A stretch of DNA of 64,000 nucleotides. It comes from Stropharia rugosoannulata (lineage: Eukaryota; Basidiomycota; Agaricomycetes; Agaricales; Strophariaceae). Below the pieces are notes generated by a model. The model was not told where the DNA came from. It did no database searches and saw only the letters and a list, made by a program, of their open reading frames with translations. A program made the translations under genes and the position numbers. Positions 42,734 through 52,878 of this stretch are shown in pieces (the stretch's first letter is position 1; every line of letters starts with the position of its first letter). The stretch spans positions 3,100,001 to 3,164,000 of the forward strand of contig JANCIK010000007.1 in NCBI GenBank assembly GCA_028532985.1, written 5' to 3'.

Positions 42734-44047
42734 ATGTCCAACGCACCCGCTCCGCTGTACAACTTTAGTAATGTCAAGCACCAGCTGGCATTAATCCAAG
42801 ATATCAGAGGCTTGGCTTCCGCCATGCCTTCCAACTATACCGGGAGCCTCGAGCTTCTGGCTATTGACTTAGTACGCACAGCACTTAGCTGGTCTGCTGG
42901 GTCTTTTACTCCGCTGACCACTCGAACTTTTTAGAACCGCTGGCGTGATCCCCACGGCGGCATTACTCGTATCATTAATAACAGCGAGGCTGTTGATATT
43001 CTCAACGAGACGCGTGCCATCTACACCTCCTTAGAGGCGGATCACCACTTCCGCACTTTCTCTCCCGCTGCCAACGCTTTTATCACTCTGCATGAGCAAG
43101 TTTTAAAAGCGAAAGCCGCTGCTTCGCGCCAGCGCATGCATACTCCCACTGGACCAGTACGCTGTGTGCTTGCTGCCTTTCTTTATCTTTTTAATCGTCC
43201 GCTCAGCGCAACGTTCGCCTCCTCTCGCGCTCCGCTGCCGATCCTGAGACGGTCTCTGCCCCCGGAGGTACCTCCTCCCCCGATTCTGATGACGACAAGG
43301 TGTGACTGACTTCCTCACCCTTTTAGATATTACTAACATGCAGCTGTACCTCCTCCTTAAAAAGATGGCCCTCGATGACAAGATCGAGGCTGCCACTGAG
43401 GGCGGAGTACCTAGCCGCCAGAATACCCCAGAGCCTAGTCCTTCGAAGAAGCGCTCAGCGCCTCCTCCCGACACTCCTCGTCAGGTTCGTTCTGTTGCGT
43501 TTTCCCTCCCTCGTTACTTTCTCACTTCTATGTCAGCGAGAGCGTACTGAGGCCAGCGGACATCGCACTCGCGTGCTTGGCCGCGGCATGACACTCCGCT
43601 CTTCTGACAACCGGCGCCCTCTGCACGACACACCTTTCCACGACGCTTCCTCTAAGAAGGCTCGTCTCGGCGCTGACGGCGTTCCTACTTTCGCCGATTC
43701 TCCTTTCATTGTGCAGGGTGCGCTATTTGCCCTTATTCTTCTCTGTCGCGTCCGCTGAACTCTTTCATCTTCTTTTAGGTACCAATCTCACTCTCTCGAA
43801 CGACAAGGTCAATGCCTGTCTCGACGCTGCTACCAACCTCATTAAGGAACCGCTGAACACCGGGAACCCCTCCGAGCTCGTCACTCGCCGTCTCATCGGA
43901 GATTTGCAGGCTGAGATCATCTGTGACTTGCACAAGATTGACTTCATCCTGAAGCGCCGCGCTCTGCTCGTTAACGAGTTAGAGACTTTACAGCGCAGCT
44001 TGGATTTGACTGGGACCAGCCCCGCTGAGGAGCCCGCGCCGCAGTGA
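42734..44047 (+). CDS. retroelement cargo gene 4: multi-exon hypothetical protein (6 exons, 347 aa)
   Basis: CDS join 42734-42871, 42935-43156, 43207-43299, 43344-43484, 43537-43717, 43779-44047; five short introns, all GT-AG and phase-consistent. The N-terminal ~120 residues are helical (NVKHQLALIQDIRGLASAM, then NRWRDPHGGITRIINNSEAV). The middle is disordered, with PSPSKKRSAPPPDTPRQ and many Ser/Arg/Pro. The C-terminal ~90 residues are helical again (NACLDAATNLIKE, DLQAEIICDLHKIDFILKRR) and end in a Pro/Glu tail. No family is recognised. It runs tail-to-tail with the integrase gene, 120 bases apart. Five intact introns in a 1.3 kb gene inside a young retroelement are explained by its antisense orientation: the genomic RNA carries the complement, which is not spliced. 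Confidence 0.75.
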
Positions 44048-44167
44048 CGGCCCTCTTAATTACTCCGCTGAGCGCCTCAAAGTGGTCCTTAGCTAGTTTC
44101 TTTTGTACCTTTCTCCTTTAGTTTACCCAATATATTCTATTGTGGTCTCCTTTTCTACTTTGTGCCT

Positions 44168-46290
44168 CTAAGCATCGGGCTCCGCCCACCCATCCTCATC
44201 ATCATCTTCTTCGTCCGCTGAGACTTGGCCGCTGCCTGAAACCACTCCTGGTTCATCAAAGATATAGTCTTTAGGTATGGCCGGCTCGTAGTCTGGCGCT
44301 GACATCATCTTGTTGAGGTTCTCCCGCGTTTGATCAATGATATCGTCTAAGTCCGCTGGCAGCTTCAGCTGACGCCTGGCAAAGTAGGGTATTAAACGGA
44401 ATGCTGCGACTTTGTCTTTCAGCACCGACCCATCCAGCTCAGCGACTAGATAAGCGCCTCCTTCCTTCCGCGCGATGACGATGTATGGTCCATTCCAGCG
44501 CGCCAACATTTTGCGATTTAAGCTGGACTCAATGCCAGAGTTACGCATCAGTACGACATCGCCAGGTTTGAACGCATAGTCTCTGATCTTAGCGGAGTGT
44601 TTCCGCTCGAACTCTCTGATAGCATCCCGCTTTATCTTTGACACCCGCTGACGCATCTCCTCCACTGTGTCCCTATGTTTGGCCAGCGCACGCGCACGAT
44701 ACCCTACTAACTCCTCTGTGGTAAGTACCCGATCTGGTAACTTGACCAGCCACGTCGCTTCAGCGATGTCCAGCGGTAGTATCGGGTGCGCGCCAGTGAC
44801 CATGAAGAAGGGTGAACACCCAAATCCGCGGCGCACTGTAACGCGGTCTGCCCACAGCACATGGTAGAAGAACTTGCTCCAGCGCTTATGTGCGCCCTCG
44901 GTACCTCCACACGCTTTCCACAACATTTGTCTGATGTCCCAATGGGGCCGCTCTATCTTTCCGTTCGCCTGAGAGTTGTACGCTGAGATGGTAATCCCTG
45001 TAATACCATACTTCTTTTCTAAGTACTTGAGCGCTGCGCGGAACGGTCCACCGTTATCTGTGATTATCTCTCTAAGACATCCCCAGCGGCAGATAATATC
45101 CTCAAACATCCACTGCGCTATCGCCCTTGCATTCTCTTTCTTCAGCGGACGACCTTCCACCCATGAGCTCAGCGCACACCGTCCGTGCACTATGTAGTTA
45201 TACCCATTTGAGGCAGGCGACATGTGCATAGTGTCCGCGTGTAGCTGCTGGAAGATGGAAGGCGTATGTGTCTCCGTCCGCGGAATCTGGATGATCGTCT
45301 TTTGCCTCAGCTGACACACATGGCATGTCTTGACATACCAGTAGACGTCCCGCTCCAGCTCTGGCCACCAGAAGCGCTCCATCAGCAGTTTGCGCGTGGC
45401 GTATGCGCCTCTGTGCCCCAGACTATCATGCGCGGCACGCAACATACGCGTCCGCTGAGCGGGATCAACTACTAGTTTATGTGCCTCGTCCACTGAGCGC
45501 CGGTACATCCGCCCATCCTTGTCTAAGAAGAAGTTTCGTGCGTTACGGATGAAATTCTGATACTCCCGCTCGCTCATATCCTTGGGTCTTGTACTGGGAT
45601 TTTGCAGCCAATACCTTATCATTGGCAGCTTATCATCCATGTCCTTCCCCGCTGACGCTCGGTTCCGCTCATCGTACTCTTCGTCTTCCAACTCATCTAT
45701 CTTTGATTCTGGAATTACATGTGCCAGAACAAATTTCTCTAAGTACGCCCGCTGAGCGGCGACACCTCCTCTGTCTGTAGGAAGTTACGCACTGTCCGCT
45801 GTTCTTCTCTCGTCTCTTTTCTCGCCCGCTCCAGTTCTAACTGGAAACAGTCAACCGAATGTGCCTCCGTTCTAGCTGGCTCAGCGGGACCATCAAACAA
45901 CTCGTTGAGGAATCCAGCTTGTAGATATCCTCCGCGGTCGTCAATCTGGTCCTTGAACTCTTCTAAACTCAGCGGGTCGGGATCCTCTTCATACACTTTC
46001 TCGTACTCCAGCGGACCTACTTCTTGGTCATCATCCTCCGCCGAGTGCTCATACTCTTCATCTCCTGGTTGTCCTTCTCGTCGCGACAGGCCGTCCGCGC
46101 CAAACGTTTTGCCTGCTACATGCTTCAGCTGAAAGTGGTACATAAGGATCTTGTCTATCCAGCGGTTAATGGTAGCGTTAGGTCCCATGCCCGGATTATC
46201 CAACATCCCTTTGAGATATTTGGCATCCGTCTCCACTACCAACTTCCGCGCTCCGATGAGCCAGTAATAGCACGCCTGCAGCGCTCGCAA
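44168..46290 (-). pseudogene. Gypsy RNase H C-terminal part and integrase, one frameshift
   Basis: The upstream ORF (46290-45739) continues RNase H: LYGLLRALQACYYWLIGARKLVVETDAKYLKGML, then GADGLSRREGQ. The downstream ORF (45691-44168) is integrase. Its H-H-C-C zinc site is in HDSLGHRGAYATRKLL...CHVCQ, the DDE core has LHADTMHM, ITDNGGPF and NGKIERPHW, and a chromodomain-like or GPY-type tail follows (LARWNGPYIVIARKEGG). The frame changes between 45,740 and 45,700, at the string CCGCTCAGCGGGCG. There the reading SPLSGRT-stop must shift to AYLEKFVLAHVIPE. The DDE residues are intact. Either a frameshift signal or a disabling indel could explain the break. Confidence 0.85.
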
Positions 46291-46335
46291 TAGCCCATAT
46301 AGCTCTCTCTTTGGTTGTGAGAACCGCTGTTCCTC

Positions 46336-48258
46336 TCAGTTAACAGAATTGACCCAAAGCGGGCGTACACGCTTCTTCGCGTTCAGCGGATCTTGCTGGT
46401 AGATATAAAATCCTACAGCGCGCCAAGACGTATCTACTGCCAACGTGATTGGTCCTGGCAGTGTATAGTCCAGCGGCTTAACACAGTGTGCGTTCCGCGC
46501 TCCATCCTTCAGCGCATCCATACTGGCTTGCTGCGCTGGCCCCCACTCGAAGGGTTCTTTCCCACGCAACAATCTCTGTATGTGCTCCGCTCGCTTAGCG
46601 TAGTCTGAGATGTAAATACGCAGGAGTCCCATTGTACCCATGAAGGCGCGCACATCGCTGACATTCTTACACGGTCCCCAGTTGAGGATGGCGTGCACTT
46701 TATCTGGCGCTGGCTTTCGACCTTCGTAGGTACATAAGTGTCCCACCACTACAATCTCCGCTGCACACAATATGGATTTCTTTCCGCTGAAAGTCCCTCC
46801 TGAGTACTTCATCCGCTGAACTATCCTATTCACATTCTGCATGTGTTCCCACACGAAACGCCTGATTCCGCTGTTCTCCGGAATCGTCTCGTACCCTCCA
46901 TCCTCTAATTCGTACCGTGTCTTTGGTCCGCGGATAGGCACATCGTCAATGTACGGCTCCGTGACGTCTGGTATTTCATCGCGGAGAATATAAGTTACAT
47001 CTTCATGAAAGATGGGTACAGAATTGGTCCAGCCCATTGGCAAGGTCACTAAGCGGAGCGCACCAAACGGTGTCTGGAATGTTGTTAAGTCCCGAGACGA
47101 CTCCGCTAAGAGCCGCTCGTCGTAGCCTACATACAAATCCAGTATTCCGCCACACGCACGCCCAGCGAAGTGTTCTGCCAAACTCTCCGCTGCCGGTGGC
47201 AATCCTGAGTGCGCGATGGTAACAGCGTTCAGCGGCTCTAAGCTATGTACTATTCTAAAGGACACCCCGTCTTTCTTTGTTACTGTGAACCAGCGCGACC
47301 GGTATGATGAACTGGATGGTTCATAAGTCCCAGCGCGGATCTTAGTAGCGATGAACTCGCACACCCGCTCGTACATGCCTGGCGGAATGGGTATATTTTT
47401 CAGTACCCACGGCGTATGTTCTACCGTTGGAATATCTACCGGCGGGAAGAAGTCTGTTCTAAACCTCCCCTTTTCCGTGTCATCCCACGCGAACGCCTCA
47501 TTCTGCTGCATGAACACCTGATGTACTAGCTTGCGCTCTTCTGGCCACAGGAAATCTCCTCCGTGCGCTTTATCTATTTCCTCCTTCCGCTCCGCTGTGT
47601 ACCTTCCCGTGGGTACGAACTCTGGTGGGTGTACCGTCAGCGGAGGCATTTCCTTCAGCGGATCTCCCTTTATCTCTCTCACTATTCTGAATTTCTCTGG
47701 CAGCTCTTGATAAACGGGCCTGACCTTGTCAGCGACTGGTTTATATTTCTTTCCTGCAAAGGCGGTTATGGTAGTGGCATTCTTACCAGTTAACCGCTTT
47801 CTAGTTACTCCTTTCCGCGCTGACTGGCCTTGCTCGGGGTCCGCTGAGCGGAATTGCCCCCTAGGCTCTCCTTTCACCGTCTCTTTTTCTCGCCATTCTT
47901 TTTGCTGAAAGTACTTATAAATTGATGCTTTCTCTTTATCCTCCATCTTAGCCTCGTGCACAGCTTGAGCCATGTACACATCTCTCAGCTCAGCGGAGCC
48001 AAATCTCCCTCCCTTCTTTGGCAACGCATACCCCGCTATCTCTATCTTTCCAGTCCTATCATCCCGCTCGAACATTAACGCGACCTCTCCTTGACGCATC
48101 AAATCATCGAGGACTGAAAATCCTGGTCGGCGTGCGGCTCCTCCGCGCTGGAGTCCTGCACATCTGGCTCCCGCTGAAGTATCTTCGCCCGCACCTCGAT
48201 TATACGTAGGTACCACTAGCTTCCGCTGAGTGTTTGGGTCCGTCAGCGTAAGTTCCAC
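46336..48258 (-). pseudogene. Gypsy reverse transcriptase-RNase H, frame breaks at both ends
   Basis: A 640-codon frame with the RT core: FRIVHSLEPLNAV, LDLYVGYDERLLAESSRDL (motif A), FQTPFGALRLVTLPMGWTNSVPIFH, YIDDVPIRGP (motif C, YxDD), and a typical GTFSGKKSILCA and RAFMGTMGLLRIYISDY. It then runs into RNase H (AVDTSWRAVGFYIYQQD). The frame ends WVNSVN-stop, whereas family members read FGSI-L-x-E-x-RFSQPKREL. Two successive frame changes near 46,320-46,350 are needed to reach the RFSQPKREL frame. Upstream, two indel-like shifts (near 48,262 and 48,300) separate it from protease. It belongs to the abundant agaric Ty3/Gypsy type. Confidence 0.85.
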
Positions 48259-48276
48259 TGTGCCATCCCCGCGTCT

Positions 48277-48840
48277 TCACATTGCTTTCAGTGAGAATCT
48301 CGAACGGCTTCCCAACAGAACCTCATAGGCGGCCGCGCTGATAACGTGCACTTGTAGGTACACTGTCAGTCCGCTGAACACAAAAGGTACATTCCGCGCT
48401 AAGCCCTTAGTCGACTCGACTTGTTTGTTAGCGCTCTGCATCCTAATGGTAAAGTCAGGATCCCAGCTTAAGCCTAGTCGCTCCGCGGTATCTTGCGCCA
48501 TGGACACTATTTGCGATCCGCTGTCGAGCAGAGTCTCTGCACGGCCTTTCCCATTGATCAGCGGAAATACCGCCTTGAGATGGTGCGATTCTCGTGCCAC
48601 AATTAATCCCTTTGGCTTTTCGCCGGGTTGTAGCGTCGAGATGTATTGCTCATAAGGATCCTCCATGATTATTGTGCCGGGTTGTAAGCCACCGCGCTCC
48701 TCCGCGCAAGTGAGGAATGTCGCCGCTGGGAGCTCGTCCATTCGCATGAACTCTTCTTCTTCATTCTCCTGCTTCAGCTGGGCGATGGCCTCGTCCATCT
48801 CCCACTCTTCTGCCTCATAATCCAGCTGCAAAACCCGCAT
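48277..48840 (-). CDS. Gypsy retropepsin-type protease segment
   Basis: A 187-codon frame. The aspartic protease active site is AETLLDSGSQIVSM (D-S-G), followed by NVPFVFSGLTVYLQVHVISAAAYEVLLG, the flap and second strand region. The C-terminal RSRFSLKAM replaces the expected PFEILTESNVKTRGDG, seen in an adjacent frame, so a one-base loss near 48,300 breaks its fusion to RT. Upstream of the ATG the frame stays open to ~48,900. Normally this is part of a Gag-Pol polyprotein. Confidence 0.7.
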   Translation of the reverse strand: MRVLQLDYEAEEWEMDEAIAQLKQENEEEEFMRMDELPAATFLTCAEERGGLQPGTIIMEDPYEQYISTLQPGEKPKGLIVARESHHLKAVFPLINGKGRAETLLDSGSQIVSMAQDTAERLGLSWDPDFTIRMQSANKQVESTKGLARNVPFVFSGLTVYLQVHVISAAAYEVLLGSRSRFSLKAM

Positions 48841-49353
48841 GGTATTTACATCCAGCGGAACCTTGCGCGGTATGATACGCTCGACAAACTTCCTCCTAAA
48901 CCCGCTGTAGAGATCCCCAATAATTGTCCTTGAGTGATCTCTATTTTCTGCTCTCTAAACGCTTAAGGACTTCGTCCGCTTGCGCTTCATCCTCAATGGC
49001 CGCGCAACTTATACGCTGGCTTCCTCTTCTCTATCACTGGCATCGGCGCCTCTCTTACAGGCGGCCGACTTTTCTGGTACGCGCAGCGGAGGAACCATTA
49101 CATACGGCACCTGCGCTGGCTTTTTATTCTCCCCAACTTTCTGCGCTGGCGCTGCAAAGCTTACTTTCTTTTTCTCCACTCCGCTGGGCGCCTGTCTACT
49201 GATCTCCTCTATGAACTCTTCCTCATCTCCGCTGTCGACCTCCTCGATAGTTGTCCTTGGTGTACTTCTTACTGGTAGCTTCTTATTTACGCCTTCCGGG
49301 TTCTTGGGTTTATCAGAGCCGCTACGCTGAACTCTGCCCGCGCTTCATCAGAC
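48841..49353 (-). other. polyprotein linker, frame-broken
   Basis: Pieces such as TTIEEVDSGDEEEFIEEIS and FVERIIPRKVPLDVNT are readable in different minus-strand frames. This suggests a former continuous linker between gag and protease interrupted by stops and shifts. Confidence 0.5.
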
Positions 49354-51395
49354 TCAATCGAAACCCTGGCTCAGCGCTGCATCCCGCTCCGCTTTCATGG
49401 TCGCGATCAGCTGCCGCTGTTCCTCTATCACCTCCTCTGGCGTCTTGACCGCTGAGCGCTCCTTTAAGAACGCCTTCCGACTGTCCAGCTCCTGTTGTAG
49501 TGTTCGAATTTGCTCCTCATAAGTCTCATCGAGAGAGCTGGCTGGTTGGTAGACCTGGGCATACACCATGCTCGGCGGAGTCCCCATGTACGCTGGGTGT
49601 ACCGGCGCCATGTAGGTCTGCTGCGCTGGCGGCCCATTCTTCTTATGCCACTCGTCTACACGTTCTTTGATAGCGCGCGAAGGGTCCCAAGGTAATGACG
49701 ATCCATCTGGCAGCTGGAGCCTTCCAGCTTCCGTGATGATTATCTTCCCAGCGGACAGATCCTGTTGCCTCACAATACACTCCGCTACGATGTGTCCCGT
49801 CTGTTTACAATAGAAGCACCTCGGTTCAGGTCGCTGTTGGTATTGAAACGACGCGGCGGCGCTCCGCTGAAACCTGGTCCTCCCATTGGCATCATAGGTA
49901 CCGCTGGCTGGACTGGCGCAGCGACAGGCGCTGCCCGCGACGACATTACATTGCGCAGAATATCTTCCAACTCCTTCTTATTGGTCTCCTTTGACTTCGA
50001 CACCGTCTTTTCTACCAGCGACAACGTATCTTTAAACGACGCTACAAAACCCTTCAAGTCCTCAATTTCCGCGCAGCGTATGCACCTCCGCTGACTCGGT
50101 CTTGATAGCAGGCACAGGCATGAGCCCGTCCGCTGAGTCCCGACTCAAGCTGAGTGAAGTGCTAGGATTCTTGGTGCGCGCCATCTGCTCTGCCATTTCC
50201 GCCACCTGTTTCAGCGGATACATGTCCTCAGTCCGCGCTTCCACCTGAATCCCCGCTGGCGCCGTAAAGGGTATATTGCGTTCCTTTAGGTACTTGTCAA
50301 ACGACGTTCTCGTAGTGTAGTCGATATCCAGCTTGTTAAACAACCTCTCCCTGAACCCCGCTGTGAGACTGTTGGTGAAGTAGGTCACCAGCGTATGATT
50401 AGCCAGCAAGGTAGGCGCCTTGGTCAACTTCGCTGCCTCCGCTAAGAATGCCCGCTTGAAGTTCAACAGCACCTGGAGGTCTTCCTCCGAGATGCGCTGG
50501 TTCTCCTTGCATAGCTTCTTTAGGCGCGCGATGGACCCCGTCTGAATACTGATCACCTCAGGATATTCATTGAGGATCATCTTCTTCAGCTCAGCGTAAC
50601 TCTTGGTGTCATAGCCTGGTAAATTCTTCCACTCCTCCGCTGTCTGCATGGGTACATATTTGATTACATAGCCTCTCCTCTCATCATCCTCCGTCACCTC
50701 AGCGCTTGAACCAGTCCTCTAAGTCCTCGAAGTAGCGTGGGAGTTCATCACGCTCAGCGGAGGGGTCGAAGCTTGCACCAGCGCTCCGCGCACAGGCATA
50801 GATGTTTCCTTAGGCATGGTGATAATTTCCGGGGGCGGTTCGTGTTTACTTGTGGAAAAGTCTGATAATTCCCCTTCAAATATATCTCTGGCCACGCGCT
50901 CGGCCTCGCTCTCACTATTATCTGTCGTCCGCTGAGCGGATCTCTTAGCAGTCTCGAATACTTCCGAAAACGGAGGAGGTGTGTCTTGAGTAGCTTGGCT
51001 ATCTGATGAGCCAAATGGTGCAGCTTCAAGCGTAATGTCTCCGTCCGCTGAGCGGTCGTCTGTTTCAATTCCAGAAGGCGGTCCCCAGAATCCGCTGGGC
51101 CCGTCCTCCCGCTCTGAGTCACTCTCTGTAAGCGCTCCTGGTACGCGCTGAGCAAGATCCTGCGTTTCTATCTGTAGCCACGCCTCTTCCCTTGCTTTCC
51201 TCTTCGCTTTCTATCTCGAGTAGGTGTAATCACCAATGGTTCCACAAGCTCGGCGTCTTTCTTGCTCCTAGTCGATCGCCCGCTCGGAGGTAGTATACCA
51301 AATGATGGTCTAGCCTCCGCTGGTTCTGCTAGCGACGACGGTGCAGGAAATTTGCCTCGCTTGTTACTCGTCCCCGTTGTATTTGAAATTTTTGA
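49354..51395 (-). pseudogene. Gypsy gag, several frameshifts
   Basis: The N-terminal disordered piece starts near 51,390 (KRGKFPAPSS, PSFGILPPSGRSTRSKK). A capsid-like core follows: LPRYFEDLEDWFKR, then after a one-base shift EVTEDDERRGYVIKYV (ORF 50697-50062) with LQVLLNFKRAFLAEAAKL and LVTYFTNSLTAGFRERL. A further shift leads to EIEDLKGFVASFKDTLSLVE. A third leads to the zinc knuckle CFYCKQTGHIVAEC and the C-terminal 49773-49354 frame. At least three shifts lie at or beside CGCTG/CAGCGG strings. Gag normally forms the particle and binds RNA; this copy would need rescue in trans unless the shifts are programmed or are assembly errors. Confidence 0.75.
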
Positions 51396-51458
51396 AATGT
51401 TTTGTAATAGGCGCTAAGCCGTGGTCCCCGAAACACTATATGAGATTTCTGAACCTAC

Positions 51459-51476
51459 CCCTCGCGGTGGGCTCCA
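51459..51476 (-). promoter_or_regulatory. primer binding site
   Basis: Two bases after the 5' LTR the minus strand reads TGGAGCCCACCGCGAGGG. It begins TGG as required to pair with a tRNA 3' CCA. The donor tRNA was not identified. Confidence 0.55.
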
Positions 51477-51478
51477 GA

Positions 51479-52874
51479 TGAGAGGTCTGCCGCGGGGCTA
51501 GACTCGAATCACAAGAAACACAACACACACAACCCCAGCGGAGCGAGATCCTATCCCCTAGATCGAGCGACGCTCTTCAGCTAAGCGGAATATAGATGTC
51601 TACGCTTTTCCTGGTCCTCTCCGCTGAGCGACTGTGATGTTTAAGAGTTTCGTAAGTTCAGTCCAGATGTCCGCTGTACAGTGCCTGCAAGTTCGTTTTT
51701 TAAGGAGGGGTTTAATTCTAGAAGTCTCAGATTAATGTCTGGGCGACCTCCGCTGAGCGCAGGGTATCGATAGTAATGTATAGTTTTGATGGTGGCTCCG
51801 CAGGGCTTATTCCGCTGAGTGGGTTTGAGGTCCGGTGACCGATGCAGATGCTCACACAAGCTGGTATTCCCAATTGTGCCTCGCTCCGCTGACTATCCAC
51901 AGTCCTATTCCGCTGAGGCTATCCAGAACCTCGTTCACCCGGTGGTGCAGTCTCAAATCTCAAAACACTACAGCGCGAGTTTTCGTACACGGTTGCACTG
52001 ACTCCCCGCTGAGCTCTCCAAATGACCCGGTGGCCAGAAGCTATCCAAAACTTCTATAATTCACAATACACTTCACAGTTAAAACCCTAACAAAAGCTAG
52101 ACACAGCCCGCTGACGGTCTGGGACGGAGCCCAACACACAGATCTAGTGGGTAGACAATTGCTTAATTTCCGTAGTTACAATTACAAGTTTATATAGACG
52201 CGCGCTGTGTACTAATTTAGGTGGAGAGTAAATACTAGCAACGCCGGACCAAAGGTCCGCTGAGCGCATGTGCCTCCGCTGGGCGTTTTTTTTTGATGAC
52301 TACTCCGCTGAGCGCGACCTGATCCCGTTGCGCCGCCAGCCTCCGCCGAGAGACGCCGTTTAACCCCGCTGGGCGGTTCCTTCTTGGTCATCGAGGCCTG
52401 GTTACCGCTGCCAAAGTTCCCCAGCGGAGTCCGTGCTGTGTGCATTATTCATTCCCTCGGGCATCACACGCTCCAGCGCGCACGCCACGGTCACCTGACG
52501 AGTGGACTTAGGCAAATTTCGCCTTCGTGATGTGTTCCGCTGAGCCCTTTTTGGGACGCCGTCTACACACAGTCCTGCTCGTCGCCTTTGATATTTTCCG
52601 CTCAGCTGTACTCCTGCCTTCCGCTGGGACGACAGTAACCGTTATGTGCTCCGCTGACAGCTATTCCAGGTAATCCAACTGTGTACTTATGACCCGTACA
52701 GTCCGCTGAACCCCACACAACCGCCCGCTGAGCACACGCGTGATGATTTGTGATGCACGCGCTGAGCGCTGAGACGACTGATCAGGCTAATCACCGCTCC
52801 GCTGTACCCCTGCACTCCAGCCCAAACCGCTCGCTGTGGCCACTTACAGCCTTGGTATAAACGCAGGCCTGTCA
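51479..52874 (-). repeat. LTR, 5' copy in element orientation
   Basis: 1,396 bp, near-identical to 36935-38328 (one substitution, two extra Ts in a poly-T run), TG...CA ends, next to the primer binding site. Confidence 0.92.
52189..52196 (-). promoter_or_regulatory. TATA box of the retroelement promoter
   Basis: Minus strand TATATAAA in the middle of the 5' LTR, the expected position for the U3 promoter driving the genomic RNA. Confidence 0.5.
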
Positions 52875-52878
52875 GCGT

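Larger units (their letters stand above)
36935..52874 (-). mobile_element. 15.9 kb Ty3/Gypsy LTR retrotransposon with antisense cargo genes
   Basis: Direct repeats of 1,394 and 1,396 bp start TG and end CA, flanked by GCGT on each side (36931-36934 and 52875-52878), a 4-bp target duplication. The primer site, TATA box, gag, protease, RT-RNase H, integrase and polypurine tract lie in that order on the minus strand. Between integrase (end 44,168) and the polypurine tract (38,329) a 5.3 kb plus-strand gene block is inserted. The LTRs differ by one base (37258 G, 51802 A) and two Ts in a poly-T, indicating recent insertion. The CCGCTG motif fills the whole element. Confidence 0.9.

Noticed and set aside
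44667..49448. Many plus-strand ORFs opposite gag-pol
   Set aside because: Shadows of the minus-strand polyprotein; unlike the 38.8-44.0 kb genes they lack introns, TATA boxes and coherent protein character.
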